64,000 bases of DNA from Leptospira licerasiae serovar Varillal str. VAR 010 (GTDB lineage: Bacteria > Spirochaetota > Leptospiria > Leptospirales > Leptospiraceae): contig NZ_AHOO02000011.1 of NCBI RefSeq assembly GCF_000244755.1, positions 21,001 to 85,000 on the forward strand, written 5' to 3'. Position 1 is the first letter of the stretch; the number at the start of each line of letters is the position of its first letter. Position numbers and translations under genes: made by a program. Below are positions 52,973 to 63,169 of the stretch, piece after piece. A model generated the notes under the pieces. It searched no databases, had not been told where the DNA came from, and saw nothing but the letters and a program-made list of their open reading frames with translations.

Positions 52973-55018
52973 TTAGGAACGTTGGTCTTCGATTCCTAAG
53001 ACTAGTATATCGTCTTTGGGTTCCGAGCTTCCTAAAAATCTGAATAAATCTTCTTGGATGCCGCTTAATAATTCTTCTAAACTTTGAGAGTCTCCATTTC
53101 TGAGAGAGGCCAATACTCTTTCTATTCCATAAAAATCTCCGGGCAACCTGGAAGACTCGGTCAATCCGTCCGTAAAACAAAGTATCCTAAATCCCGGAGT
53201 GAGCGAGACCTCCTTATCTTCGAAATGGAAATTTTCCAAAAGACCCACTAACGGGTTTTCACATTCGATTATATGTTCTTCGTCTTTGTTCTGGACTAAA
53301 ACCGGAGGAGATCCCGCGAGAGAAAGAGTGAGTTTTTTTCCGTCACTAGAAATTTCCAAAATGGATGCGGAGAAAAATGTGGACACATTTCCAAATTTAC
53401 CATGGAACAAAGACCCTATCGCAGAGAGTAATTTTCCGGGACTTTCTTCTTTTAATCTCAAATCCTCATATATACTTCGGATCAAGATCGTAATGAGCGC
53501 AGCTTGTATTCCGTGTCCTGGTGCATCCGCTAAGAAGATTCGGATCTTTCCGTTCGGAAGTTCTGTTATATCGTAAAGGTCTCCGCCTACTTCCGCCAAT
53601 GGTTTATGCAAGATACCGAATTTGATCTTTCCGATCTTTTTTTCGGCGGTGTCTTCCAAATTTAAGAGTCCTTTTTGGATCTCCCTTGCGACATTCAGAT
53701 CGTTTTGGATAAGACGAAGCGCGTTTCTAAGTTGTTTGGTCCTTTCTTCCACCCTTCTTTCCAAATTTCTGGAAAGATCCAAAAGTCTATCCAAACTTTC
53801 GGAACTTCTAATGGATAAGAATACTGATTGTGCTACTATAAATACGAATGCTCCGATATTGGTAAAATATCCCGTATCCAGATAGAATGTTGCGTATAAG
53901 ATATCGTGGATCATTGCCGCATATATAAACACGAAACCGGCAAGTATGATGAGAGCGCCCTTCCTTCTTCTTAACGCAGCTTTAGTAAGAGAGAATAATC
54001 CAAGCGTTCCTGCAAGAAATGCGACCAGATAATAAACAGTAATTGTAAATGTGAATATCCTAACCGGGAATACTAAAACCACGATACAAGCGCCGACCGC
54101 GATCCACCAGACCAAATCTACCAGTATTCTTTTTAATTCTCTCGGGAAAACGGAAAGTATATAACTCAAAAAAACAGGGATCGCAAGGTAAAACGTAACG
54201 TATTCTATCCGAACATAGTGATGATACTTTAGAAAATCAATATATTCTGAAATGATCCTTGTCCCTGAAAAAAGTCCGCGGGCCGCCATGATCAAACAAA
54301 ACGTGCCGAAATACATGGAGGCGGATTCTCCCTTTCTAACTGCGGCATAAATAAGATGTAATAAACCTATACAGAAAAGTCCCCCTGCTAAGAACAGATC
54401 CAAAAATCTTTCCGCATTCCAAGTCTTCTCCATACTGGAGGCGGTCCCGAACCGGATCGGCGCCCAAAAACCTCCCAACCTATGGTCCCTGTTCGCGATC
54501 TGCACGTCTATCGTCAGATCTTCTACTTCAGGAGTGAACTTCACGAGCTTATTACACCAGGCAGGTTTGACTTCGAAAATTGTGATGTCCGAAGAAGAAG
54601 GGAATTCGACTTCTCCGCAAGAGGCCAAAAGTTTGCCGTTCACATATAAAAAGTAAGAGGAACTTTGCTCTTGCAGTATAAATGCAAGCTCGCCATAATT
54701 TCGATTTAGTTTGAGAGATAGTTCGTAGGTCCCGTAACCTTCCCCCAATCTGGATCCGTTCTTTCCATTCCAAGAAGAAGGTACGCTAACTACTTCGTAA
54801 GAATTCTGGCTTTCTAAGCCGGAACTTTTCCAATACAACCATCTGAATTTCCAAAGTCCGGAAAGTAAAATCGGCCCCTGCTCTTCCAGATCATAATTTT
54901 TTAACTCGAGCACTCCCTGCACGATAGCGGGATGTTCTACTTTTGCCGAAGATTCGGAACATCCCGAAAAGAAGAATGGAAGATAGATCAGAATTAAGAA
55001 GGTGATTGCCTTTTTCAT
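52973..55018 (-). CDS. 7TM sensor SpoIIE-type PP2C phosphatase, lipoprotein-like N-terminus
   Basis: 681 residues from the ATG at 55018. The signal ends in FFFSGC, then comes an extracellular jelly-roll region (about 25-190; SGLWKFRWLYWKSSG, VPSSWNGKNG) like 7TMR-DISM sensors. Seven helices follow (about 205-400). A coiled coil (LDRLLDLSRNLERRVEERTK) leads into a SpoIIE phosphatase domain with metal-binding VGGDLYDITE, ADAPGHGIQAALIT and CFTDGLTES. It would remove phosphate from an anti-sigma antagonist in response to an outside signal. No partner gene is adjacent. Confidence 0.9.
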   Translation of the reverse strand: MKKAITFLILIYLPFFFSGCSESSAKVEHPAIVQGVLELKNYDLEEQGPILLSGLWKFRWLYWKSSGLESQNSYEVVSVPSSWNGKNGSRLGEGYGTYELSLKLNRNYGELAFILQEQSSSYFLYVNGKLLASCGEVEFPSSSDITIFEVKPAWCNKLVKFTPEVEDLTIDVQIANRDHRLGGFWAPIRFGTASSMEKTWNAERFLDLFLAGGLFCIGLLHLIYAAVRKGESASMYFGTFCLIMAARGLFSGTRIISEYIDFLKYHHYVRIEYVTFYLAIPVFLSYILSVFPRELKRILVDLVWWIAVGACIVVLVFPVRIFTFTITVYYLVAFLAGTLGLFSLTKAALRRRKGALIILAGFVFIYAAMIHDILYATFYLDTGYFTNIGAFVFIVAQSVFLSIRSSESLDRLLDLSRNLERRVEERTKQLRNALRLIQNDLNVAREIQKGLLNLEDTAEKKIGKIKFGILHKPLAEVGGDLYDITELPNGKIRIFLADAPGHGIQAALITILIRSIYEDLRLKEESPGKLLSAIGSLFHGKFGNVSTFFSASILEISSDGKKLTLSLAGSPPVLVQNKDEEHIIECENPLVGLLENFHFEDKEVSLTPGFRILCFTDGLTESSRLPGDFYGIERVLASLRNGDSQSLEELLSGIQEDLFRFLGSSEPKDDILVLGIEDQRS

Positions 55019-55111
55019 TTGGAAGAAAATCCGCTTTAAACGAATTCTGAAGGATAGAATCAAAAAAGCGTTCAAAATAGGAAAAAAATGTTCCAAAATA
55101 TAAAACCCTTC

Positions 55112-55142
55112 TTGACAAAAAGAAAGCCATTCTGACTATAAC
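55112..55142 (+). promoter_or_regulatory. putative promoter of the sulfate operon
   Basis: TTGACA (55112-55117) is followed after 18 or 19 bases by CTATAA or TATAAC (55136-55142). The palindrome at 55150-55167 lies just downstream, where a repressor could block elongation. Confidence 0.5.
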
Positions 55143-55149
55143 AGATAAA

Positions 55150-55167
55150 TATCCAATTTATTGGATA
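55150..55167. promoter_or_regulatory. 18-base perfect palindrome, candidate sulfate-operon operator
   Basis: TATCCAATTTATTGGATA is its own reverse complement. It lies between the putative promoter and the sbp start. The regulator is not encoded in the window. Confidence 0.6.
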
Positions 55168-55171
55168 AAAA

Positions 55172-55190
55172 TTCCGAATTATTGTCGGAA
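55172..55190 (+). promoter_or_regulatory. leader hairpin overlapping the ribosome site of sbp
   Basis: TTCCGA (55172-55177) pairs with TCGGAA (55185-55190). The right arm touches the GGAAGGGG ribosome site, so folding could limit translation. Confidence 0.35.
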
Positions 55191-55201
55191 GGGGCGTAAA
55201 A

Positions 55202-56260
55202 GTGAACCTTATGAAAGCAAAATTAAATATATCTGTAGTCCGGTCAATCGCCAAAGGAATCGGCGCTCTGGCTTTAACCGGTATCTTCTCCTTATCGGCT
55301 TATGCGAATGATACCCTATTAAACGTTTCTTTCGACCCAACTAGAGAACTTTACGAAGAAATTAACAAGAAATTCGTAGAGTCTTGGAAGAAGAAGTCAG
55401 GCAAAGATCTGACCATCCAACAATCCCACGGCGGATCAGGAAAACAAGCCAGAGCGGTAATCGATGGATTAGAAGCGGATGTAGTAACCTTGGCACTCGC
55501 TTATGATATCGATAGCATAGTTGCGAACGGTGGATCCGTTTCTAAGGATTGGGAGAAAGCATTCCCGAATCATTCGACTCCGTATTATTCTACTATTGTT
55601 TTCTTAGTTAGAAAAGGAAACCCTAAGGCGATCAAAGATTGGGATGATGTTGTAAAACCCGGGATCGGAGTGATTACACCTAACCCTAAAACTTCAGGCG
55701 GAGCTCGCTGGAACTATTTAGCTGCTTGGGGATTTGCTAAGAAAAAATATAAAACGGAAGAAAAGGCGATCGAATTCGTCAGAAATCTCTATAAGAACAC
55801 TTCCGTTCTGGACACAGGTGCAAGAGGATCCACTACTACATTCGTTCAAAGAGGAATCGGTGATGTTCTTCTTGCTTGGGAGAATGAGGCAGAACTGGCC
55901 CTATCCGAATCCAGAAAAGCAAACGGTGGAACGGCGGGGTTCGAAGTGGTTTATCCAAGCACCAGTATCCTTGCAGAAACTCCTGTAGCAATCGTCGAAA
56001 AAGTAACCGCTAAAAAGGGAACTACCGAACTTGCAAAAGCTTATTTGGAATTCTTATACACCAAAGAAGGGCAAGAAATCATCGCGAAACATTTCTTTCG
56101 TCCAAACGATGCGGCTATATTAAAAGCGAATATTGCAAAATTCCCTAAACTTCAATTATTCGATGTAAGAAGTATTGAAGGTTCCTGGGCGGCAGCTCAT
56201 AAAAAACATTTCGCTGACGGCGGTCTTTTCGACTCCATCTACGGCGAAGCAAAGAAGTAA
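55202..56260 (+). CDS. sbp: sulfate-binding periplasmic protein
   Basis: 352 residues, GTG start chosen because AAGGGG lies seven bases upstream; an ATG nine bases later is the alternative. Signal peptide to about AYAND. The body matches sulfate-binding proteins: [17 protein letters not shown] near 40, [20 protein letters not shown] near 75, [18 protein letters not shown] near 160 and [14 protein letters not shown] near 278. It delivers sulfate or thiosulfate to the CysTW permease. First gene of the operon. Confidence 0.95.
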   Translation: MNLMKAKLNISVVRSIAKGIGALALTGIFSLSAYANDTLLNVSFDPTRELYEEINKKFVESWKKKSGKDLTIQQSHGGSGKQARAVIDGLEADVVTLALAYDIDSIVANGGSVSKDWEKAFPNHSTPYYSTIVFLVRKGNPKAIKDWDDVVKPGIGVITPNPKTSGGARWNYLAAWGFAKKKYKTEEKAIEFVRNLYKNTSVLDTGARGSTTTFVQRGIGDVLLAWENEAELALSESRKANGGTAGFEVVYPSTSILAETPVAIVEKVTAKKGTTELAKAYLEFLYTKEGQEIIAKHFFRPNDAAILKANIAKFPKLQLFDVRSIEGSWAAAHKKHFADGGLFDSIYGEAKK

Positions 56261-56296
56261 GTAGGAAGGAACTCCAACGAAAACCTTTACTGAATG

Positions 56297-56316
56297 GAGC
56301 CGCCTTCAAGCGGCTC
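56297..56316 (+). terminator. intercistronic hairpin between sbp and cysT
   Basis: GAGCCGC (56297-56303) pairs with GCGGCTC (56310-56316) around CTTCAA, then TTGGTTT. The weak T-run suggests partial termination or 3' protection, which would make more Sbp than permease. Confidence 0.55.
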
Positions 56317-56369
56317 TTGGTTTGACGAAATAGAGCGTTTCTCAAGAATCGACTCACAGGGTTTCCCGT

Positions 56370-57197
56370 TTGAAACTGATTTTTCGTCCTTATTCTAAAA
56401 CAAGTTTTGGTCTGTCCTTAGGACTTACTGTCTTCTACCTTAGCTTTCTTGTTATTATTCCGTTATCCGCGTTATTTTTTAAAACTGCGACCTTGGGGCT
56501 TTCCGGGCTTTGGGAAGTTTTTTCGGAGCATCGGATCCAACAGGCGCTGCTCTTAAGTTTCGGTGCCGGAAGTGTTGCTGCGGTAATCAATCTATTCGTC
56601 GGTTTTTTATTCGCTTGGGTTTTGGTGAGATATGATTTCCCCGGTAAAAAGATCTTAGATTCTCTAGTGGATCTTCCATTCACACTCCCTACGGCGGTGG
56701 CGGGTATAGCTCTCACCACCATTTATGCACCCAACGGTTTTATAGGAAAGTATTTCGAAGCGTATGGGATCAAGATAGCTTACACTCCGATCGGGATTGT
56801 TATCGCTTTAGTCTTCATTGGATTTCCATTCGTAGTCAGAACTGTTCAACCCATCCTAGAAGATCTTCCCAAAGAATTGGAAGAAAGCGCTTATTGTTTA
56901 GGAGCAAGCAGGTTCCAAACGTTCACGAAAGTTATCTTACCTGAATTGGTGCCTTCCCTACTTGCCGGAACCAGTATGGCTTTCGCGAGAGGCATCGGAG
57001 AATACGGCTCAGTCGTTTTTATTTCAGGAAACCTTCCCGGAAAGACCGAGATCCTTCCGTTACTCATAGTTACCAAACTAGAACAATACGAATATGCAAA
57101 GGCAACCGGAATCGCTGTTTTAATGTTGGTACTCTCCTTTACGATCATGTTTGGGATCAATTATCTGCAAAACAGAGCCTCTAGGAGATTAGGATGA
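56370..57197 (+). CDS. cysT: sulfate ABC transporter permease CysT
   Basis: 275 residues, TTG start with CAGGG seven bases before it. Six membrane helices. The permease signature is [20 protein letters not shown] near residue 172, with [17 protein letters not shown] near 111 and [16 protein letters not shown] near 208, typical of CysT. Overlaps cysW by four bases. Confidence 0.93.
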   Translation: MKLIFRPYSKTSFGLSLGLTVFYLSFLVIIPLSALFFKTATLGLSGLWEVFSEHRIQQALLLSFGAGSVAAVINLFVGFLFAWVLVRYDFPGKKILDSLVDLPFTLPTAVAGIALTTIYAPNGFIGKYFEAYGIKIAYTPIGIVIALVFIGFPFVVRTVQPILEDLPKELEESAYCLGASRFQTFTKVILPELVPSLLAGTSMAFARGIGEYGSVVFISGNLPGKTEILPLLIVTKLEQYEYAKATGIAVLMLVLSFTIMFGINYLQNRASRRLG

Positions 57198-58078
57198 AAG
57201 AAACTGAATCCGTTTGGATCCGCTCTGCTTTGATCATTTCGGTCTTAATACTTGCATTCGTAATTCTCATACTGCCGATCACAGTAGTATTCTTGGAAGC
57301 TTTCGCTCAAGGTTGGGGAGCCTATCTGCAAGGATTACAAGATAGTGATACGATCTCTGCTATGCTAATGACATTGAAGGTAGCGGGGATCGCAGTTCCT
57401 TTGAACACAGCATTCGGATTAGTTGCAGCCTTTCTTTTAACAAGGTTCGAGTTCCCGGGCAAAAATATCCTACTAACGATCATAGATTCTCCTTTTGCGG
57501 TCTCTCCGGTCATTTCCGGACTTATTTTCCTATTACTTTTCGGAAAACAAGGATGGATGGGAGATATATTAGAAGAATGGAATATTAAGATCGTATTCAA
57601 TACCCCGGGACTCGTGATCGCGACCGTATTTATTACACTTCCTTTTGTCGCCAGAGAGTTAATCCCTCTCATGCAAAGCCAGGGAAAAGAAGAAGAGGAA
57701 GCCGGGATTTTGCTCGGAGCTTCCCTTTACCAAACATTTATTAAAATTATCATCCCGAATATCAAATGGGGACTTTTATACGGGCTCATACTTTGTAATG
57801 CAAGAGCCATGGGAGAATTCGGAGCTGTTTCCGTATTGTCCGGACATATCCGAGGAAAGACTAACACTCTTCCCCTACAGATAGAAATGTTATATAACGA
57901 GTATAATTCTGTGGGAGCATTTTCTGCCGCATCGGTGCTTGTATTTCTTTCTCTTCTTACCCTACTCTTAAAAACGATCTTGGAAAGAAATCTTCATCGC
58001 AAAGAAGAACTAGAGATCCCGGAAACAGCTGGTCTCGGAAAAGAAAAAAGCACAAATGTTCAGGTTTCCAAATCCTAG
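57194..58078 (+). CDS. cysW: sulfate ABC transporter permease CysW
   Basis: 294 residues. Six membrane helices. [20 protein letters not shown] near residue 172 is the EAA-type loop that meets the ATPase, and [20 protein letters not shown] near 202 is the family motif. The charged C-terminus extends about 25 residues past the last helix. Coupled to cysT and nine bases before cysA. Confidence 0.93.
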   Translation: MKETESVWIRSALIISVLILAFVILILPITVVFLEAFAQGWGAYLQGLQDSDTISAMLMTLKVAGIAVPLNTAFGLVAAFLLTRFEFPGKNILLTIIDSPFAVSPVISGLIFLLLFGKQGWMGDILEEWNIKIVFNTPGLVIATVFITLPFVARELIPLMQSQGKEEEEAGILLGASLYQTFIKIIIPNIKWGLLYGLILCNARAMGEFGAVSVLSGHIRGKTNTLPLQIEMLYNEYNSVGAFSAASVLVFLSLLTLLLKTILERNLHRKEELEIPETAGLGKEKSTNVQVSKS

Positions 58079-58087
58079 GAGAATAAG

Positions 58088-59161
58088 ATGTCTATTGAAA
58101 TTCGAAATGTAAGCAAACGATTCGGAAAATTCCAGGCTTTGGATCAAGTGGATTTAACTATTCCGGACGGAAACCTAGTCGCATTACTCGGACCTTCCGG
58201 AAGTGGAAAAACCACTCTTCTTAGGATCATCGCCGGATTAGATACCCCGGACGAGGGAGAAGTATTATTCAATGGAGAAAAATCCAAGTCCAAAAATTCA
58301 AAGGACAGAGGAGTAGGATTCGTATTCCAACATTACGCGCTCTTTCGCCATATGACGATTTTTGAAAATATCGCATTCGGTTTGAAAGTCCGTCCAAGAT
58401 CCACAAGGCCGTCAAAGGAAGAGATCCAAGAGAAAGTATTCCAACTTTTGAAGTTGGTACAATTGGAAAATTTCCATGCAAGATTTCCTTTCGAATTATC
58501 CGGAGGGCAAAGACAAAGGGTAGCTTTAGCAAGAGCCTTAGCGATAGAACCTAAGTTTTTGCTTTTGGACGAACCTTTCGGAGCCTTGGATGCAAAGGTC
58601 AGGAAAGAGTTACGCACATGGCTCAGAAGACTCCATGATGAGATCCACATCACAAGCGTATTCGTAACCCACGACCAGGAAGAAGCATTAGAGGTCAGCG
58701 ACTCGATAGTTATATTAAGATCCGGTAAAATAGAACAGATTGGTACGCCTGACGAGGTTTATAATAAACCTAAAACACCTTTCGTTTTCCATTTTTTAGG
58801 AGACGTGAACCTATTTCACGGAAGGATCCACGAAGGGACTGCGAAGATAGGCGACCTGGATGTAGCTACTCCGGAACATTCGGACGTAGTAGATAAGGAA
58901 GGGGTTGCCTACGTTAGACCTTATGATGTGGAAATTTCCAGATCTTCTACCCAAGGTATCCCAGCGGAAATCCAATACATCCATTCCACTGGCAGAAATG
59001 TTCGGATTGAATTGAAACGTTTGGATTCGGGAACTTTAATCGAGTCATTACTGGACCAATCTACTTTTAAAGAATTAAATCTACTGCCGGGCGAGACGGT
59101 TTATCTCAGGATCAAAAAAGCGAAAGTATATGTGGAATATATGGAAGATTTTTCGATCTGA
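58088..59161 (+). CDS. cysA: sulfate/thiosulfate ABC transporter ATPase CysA
   Basis: 357 residues, normal length. Walker [10 protein letters not shown] near 35, [20 protein letters not shown] near 79, signature [16 protein letters not shown] near 135, Walker [21 protein letters not shown] near 157, H-loop [10 protein letters not shown]. The TOBE-like regulatory domain follows residue 235 ([14 protein letters not shown] is typical of CysA). Ribosome site TAGGAG precedes the ATG. Last gene of the operon, with a terminator 60 bases downstream. Confidence 0.95.
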   Translation: MSIEIRNVSKRFGKFQALDQVDLTIPDGNLVALLGPSGSGKTTLLRIIAGLDTPDEGEVLFNGEKSKSKNSKDRGVGFVFQHYALFRHMTIFENIAFGLKVRPRSTRPSKEEIQEKVFQLLKLVQLENFHARFPFELSGGQRQRVALARALAIEPKFLLLDEPFGALDAKVRKELRTWLRRLHDEIHITSVFVTHDQEEALEVSDSIVILRSGKIEQIGTPDEVYNKPKTPFVFHFLGDVNLFHGRIHEGTAKIGDLDVATPEHSDVVDKEGVAYVRPYDVEISRSSTQGIPAEIQYIHSTGRNVRIELKRLDSGTLIESLLDQSTFKELNLLPGETVYLRIKKAKVYVEYMEDFSI

Positions 59162-59221
59162 AGGAGATCCGACAGAGCGAGTGTCGTAGATAGCAAGATC
59201 TATTGTGAAAAAAGAACAGTA

Positions 59222-59254
59222 TCCCTACTCTTCTCAAAGAGGTAGGGACTTTGT
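59222..59254 (+). terminator. terminator of the sulfate operon
   Basis: TCCCTAC (59222-59228) pairs with GTAGGGA (59242-59248), with further pairing TCTT/AAGA inside, followed by CTTTGT. Confidence 0.6.
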
Positions 59255-59274
59255 GATCTCCGAATAGGAAAATT

Positions 59275-59634
59275 TTATTTTGTTAAAATCTCCGTGCCTG
59301 TTCCGTTTCCCCAAGTGCCTTCCAATCGGCTTCCTCCGCTCTTAACAGTATAGATCACCGGATAAGTATCCCCCCAATCCACCGTTAAAGTGTTTCCGCT
59401 CAAAGTACCTGTTCCGGAAAAACTATTTCCGACTGACCATTCAAAATTGTAAGACCCATCTTCATTCAAAGTGATCGTTACACTTCCTTTATATTTACTA
59501 CCATTCGGATTTGTACCTGTCACTTTATAAGTTCCGTAAACGTTCAGGGTTTGAGCGCTCAAATAGGAAAAGGAAACGGTCAAAGCGATCACGGTAAATA
59601 AAGCTATAATTTTGGCTTTAGGGTTTCTAAACAT
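59275..59634 (-). CDS. small exported protein, beta-rich, unknown function
   Basis: 119 residues. A signal peptide ends near YLSAQ. The mature part (NVYGTYKVTGTNPNGSKYKG, then GTGTLSGNTLTVDWG and RLEGTWGNGTG) is a run of short beta hairpins rich in glycine and threonine, like a small lipocalin-type barrel. A possible ribosome site CTGGGAGG lies before the ATG. Alone between the sulfate operon and the carboxylase gene. Family not named. Confidence 0.7.
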   Translation of the reverse strand: MFRNPKAKIIALFTVIALTVSFSYLSAQTLNVYGTYKVTGTNPNGSKYKGSVTITLNEDGSYNFEWSVGNSFSGTGTLSGNTLTVDWGDTYPVIYTVKSGGSRLEGTWGNGTGTEILTK

Positions 59635-59733
59635 GAATACCTCCCAGGTGAGGGAAAAATAAAAGCATAGATCCCGATCTAATCAAGATCTTTATGCAAA
59701 CTCGGAAAACATTTATTTCCAAATGGAATCTCT

Positions 59734-62700
59734 CTAAATACAGGAATTATAACCTCTCGAGATCCATTTTCTGGATTCTTCCGGGTCTATCACTGCATCT
59801 ATCTCCAGATAAGAAGCCATATTGATTGCCTTCCCTCTTTCATAGGCCTCCGAAACCAGGCGTTCGAATAAAATTTGTCTCTCTTTCCAATCCTTAACTT
59901 CCGAAAGTTCTTTTTGATATCCTGTTCTAATTTCTCCTTCTATACCCATTGCACCGAATTCGCCCGTCGGCCAAGAGATCGTAAATACGGGAGAATGGAA
60001 ACTGCCCGCAGCCATAGCCATCGCACCTAAACCGTAACCCTTTCGGAGGATGATCGTAAATACGGGAACTTGTAAAGAAGCGCCCGACTCGAATAATTTC
60101 GCCGCCTTACGGACCAATCCCTTTTTTTCTACTTCGGGGCCTACCATGAATCCAGGTGTATCACAAAGAAATAATATAGGAAGTTTGTTTAGATTACAGA
60201 ACTCCGCGAATTCGGAAGCTTTTTCGGCTCCTTCAGCATCGATTGCTCCGCCAAGATGAGTCGGATCATTTGCGATCAAACCTAAAGGCCGACCTTCTAT
60301 TCGAATGAGGTAAGTAACGATCCCTTTTGCAAAGTATTTTCTAAACTCCAAATCGGAATCGATATCCGCAAGATAAGAAATAATAGACCGTATATCGTAA
60401 GACCTTAAACGATTTGCTGGAATTAGGGTCCTTAGGATCTTCTGGTCCTTATATTCAAATTTTTTGATATTTCCCTGGAAGTAAGAAAGTGCTTTTTTGG
60501 CGGTCAGCACTGCCTCTTCTTCATTCTTTACTAATATATCAATTACACCGTTTTTAGTTTGAACTTCCGAAGGACCGATATCTTCCGCAGAAAAATTCCC
60601 AAGTCCTCCCCCTTTTACCATCACAGGGCCGCCCATTCCGATATTCGAATCTTCTGTTGCGATCCTAATATCGCTTGCACCGAACAAAGCGGCGTTCCCT
60701 GCAAAACATCTTCCTGCGGCTATAGCGATCCTCAGACTTTTTCCTTTTAGGCCGGCATATTTACGAAAAGTATGCAAATCTAAACCTGCAACTGCCGGCA
60801 CGTCCACTTCTCCAGGACGACCACCTCCGCCTTCCGTAAAAAACACCAGAGGAAGTTTTTGGTTTTCTACCATTTCCAAAAATCGATCCGTTTTTTTATG
60901 ATTCATCGCTCCTTGGGTTCCCATAAAAACAGTATAATCATAAGCTAATACAGAAATTCTTGCGCTATGTGGATCGAATAACTCAGCATTCACTGTGCCG
61001 AGACCTGCAATAAGCCCATCTGCCGGGCTAAGTTTGATCAATTCTTCTAAGGACCTTCTTCTTCTTTGGGCCGCAATCGCAAGGCCTCCATATTCTACAA
61101 AACTTCCCGGATCACAAAGATCAGATACATTCTCTCTTGCAGTCCTTTGTCCCCTCTTATGACGTTTAGAAACTGCCTGCGGTCTGGAGGCATCTTCATT
61201 CAAAGCCAAACGATCTAAAACTTCCTTTAGATCGGGACGAATTTGGTTCGGGTCGATTTTTTCTTCATGACCAAAGGAAGAGTGCTCTAAATCCTCGGGG
61301 CGGATCCAGATCAATGTATCTTCTTCCGAAACTACCTTTCCGGGCTCTACCAATACTCTTTCTACGATACCTGTAGTTTCGGAATATAAAAGATGTTCCA
61401 TTTTCATGGACGAAAGAAGTGCAATTTTTTCGCCTTTTAGGATAGGCGCACCCTCCTTAGAATAGATTTCCACAAGGTTCCCTGTCATCGGAGAATAAAA
61501 TGAAATCAACCCTTCCGGAATGCCCTCTTTTATTTTAGAATTTTCTAAAGTATCATTCTTTAAAGATTCAAAATTATAATTTTTATGTTTCTCTGCTTCT
61601 TGATTAAGAAGTCCTGGAATATTCTCCTCTATGAACTTTGTCCATACTGCGTAGGTCTCCAGTTCCTTTCTTTTGAATATGTTAAGAAGAAGAGGAAGAT
61701 TTGTTTTAATACCTTCTATCCTAAACTCGGACAACGCGCGATATGCGGAACGGATGAGCTTGGAAAACGTAAGACTTTTGGAATGAACAATCAATTTTGC
61801 AAGTAAGGAATCGAAATTTGGTCCAACTTCATAACCGGAGTAGGCAGAACTATCCACTCGGATCCCCGGGCCGGAACTGGGTTCGAATACTTTAATTTTT
61901 CCGGAAGAAGGAATGATCTCTCCATTTTGGTCCCAAGTTTCAGAGTTAATTCTGATCTGGATCGCATAACCTTTTGGAAACTCTAAAGTCTCTCGTTCCA
62001 ATCCAATTTCTTTGAAAGATTTTCCGGAAGCGATCTCCAACTGTGTTTCAACAAGATCTACTCCCATGATCTCCTCAGTAATAGTATGTTCCACCTGCAG
62101 CCTAGGATTGGATTCTATAAAATAGATCCCAGATTCCGGACTGATCAAAAACTCAAAAGTTCCCAAACTTTCGTAAGATAAATTGGATGCCATCTGCAAG
62201 GAATAAGAGATGATTTTTTCCCTGATCTTAGAGTCTAAAAAAGGAGCCGGTGCGATTTCTAATAGCTTCTGATTTTTTCTTTGGAGTGAACAATCTCTAT
62301 CCCAAAAATGTAAAACCTTGCCGGAGCCATCTCCTAAAATCTGCACCTCCACGTGTCTTGCTACAGGCAGATATTTTTCGGCATATAGATTTGGATTTCC
62401 GAATGAATGTAACGCTTCTTCCGAACAACTTCTGAACTTATCGTCTAACTCTTTATCCGTATTTATGATACGGATCCCTCTTCCGCCGCCTCCTGCAATC
62501 GCCTTCAAAAGAAATATCCCATTTTTAGAATAAAACTCTTTTGCTTCTTTTAGATCGATCACCTTGCGAAGTCCAGGTAAGGTAGGAACTCCTAATGATT
62601 CAGCAAGTTGAACCGCCTTTAATTTATCTCCCAAGATCTCAAGTGTCTTAGAACCAGGGCCTACGAATTTAATATTTAAATCTTCGCATCTTTTTGCGAA

Positions 62701-62970
62701 CTCCGGATTCTCGCTTAGAAATCCGTAGCCTGGATGAATGGAGTCGCAACCTTCTCTGAGCGCTATGGAAAGTATTTCTTCCTGATCTAAATATACTTTC
62801 GCACCTCTTCCTTTGAGGGAAATGGAAACATCGGTCGCTAGTATATGTCTAGAATTGGAATCGTCTTCAGAATATATCGAGACGGTAGGAACTCCTAACC
62901 TGGAGGCGGCCCGTGCGATCCGGATGGCAACTTCTCCCCGATTCGCTATTAATAATTTGGATAATTTCAT
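59734..62970 (-). CDS. single-chain acyl-CoA carboxylase (biotin carboxylase-BCCP-carboxyltransferase)
   Basis: 1078 residues from the ATG at 62970, where the canonical LSKLLIANRGEVAIRIARAA begins; the frame is open to 63021. Biotin carboxylase: GFLSENPEFA near 85, KAIAGGGGRGIRI near 155, FIESNPRLQVEHTITEE near 288. Biotinyl domain with the target lysine in SSMKMEH near 535. Carboxyltransferase halves: GLIAGLGTVNAELFDPHS near 660, FFTEGGGGRPGEVDVP near 720, LFLCDTPGFMVGPEVEKKG near 940. Fusion of all parts resembles long-chain acyl-CoA carboxylases. Probably makes malonyl-, methylmalonyl- or longer carboxyacyl-CoA. Confidence 0.9.
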   Translation of the reverse strand: MKLSKLLIANRGEVAIRIARAASRLGVPTVSIYSEDDSNSRHILATDVSISLKGRGAKVYLDQEEILSIALREGCDSIHPGYGFLSENPEFAKRCEDLNIKFVGPGSKTLEILGDKLKAVQLAESLGVPTLPGLRKVIDLKEAKEFYSKNGIFLLKAIAGGGGRGIRIINTDKELDDKFRSCSEEALHSFGNPNLYAEKYLPVARHVEVQILGDGSGKVLHFWDRDCSLQRKNQKLLEIAPAPFLDSKIREKIISYSLQMASNLSYESLGTFEFLISPESGIYFIESNPRLQVEHTITEEIMGVDLVETQLEIASGKSFKEIGLERETLEFPKGYAIQIRINSETWDQNGEIIPSSGKIKVFEPSSGPGIRVDSSAYSGYEVGPNFDSLLAKLIVHSKSLTFSKLIRSAYRALSEFRIEGIKTNLPLLLNIFKRKELETYAVWTKFIEENIPGLLNQEAEKHKNYNFESLKNDTLENSKIKEGIPEGLISFYSPMTGNLVEIYSKEGAPILKGEKIALLSSMKMEHLLYSETTGIVERVLVEPGKVVSEEDTLIWIRPEDLEHSSFGHEEKIDPNQIRPDLKEVLDRLALNEDASRPQAVSKRHKRGQRTARENVSDLCDPGSFVEYGGLAIAAQRRRRSLEELIKLSPADGLIAGLGTVNAELFDPHSARISVLAYDYTVFMGTQGAMNHKKTDRFLEMVENQKLPLVFFTEGGGGRPGEVDVPAVAGLDLHTFRKYAGLKGKSLRIAIAAGRCFAGNAALFGASDIRIATEDSNIGMGGPVMVKGGGLGNFSAEDIGPSEVQTKNGVIDILVKNEEEAVLTAKKALSYFQGNIKKFEYKDQKILRTLIPANRLRSYDIRSIISYLADIDSDLEFRKYFAKGIVTYLIRIEGRPLGLIANDPTHLGGAIDAEGAEKASEFAEFCNLNKLPILFLCDTPGFMVGPEVEKKGLVRKAAKLFESGASLQVPVFTIILRKGYGLGAMAMAAGSFHSPVFTISWPTGEFGAMGIEGEIRTGYQKELSEVKDWKERQILFERLVSEAYERGKAINMASYLEIDAVIDPEESRKWISRGYNSCI

Positions 62971-63169
62971 AAGTTGGAGGAAGTTTTGTGAGAAAGTCCT
63001 TAAGGTCGATCCAGTTTCCAAGCCGCCTCTAAATTTTGAACGAATGACTAATTAACTGCACATTCGCATAACCCATTATCTATAATAACGATTTTTATTC
63101 CAATATATTAGATACACAACTGGAAGTAAAAAGAGCGCTTTATTGAAGTGGTCTTTAAGGGGAATCAAT

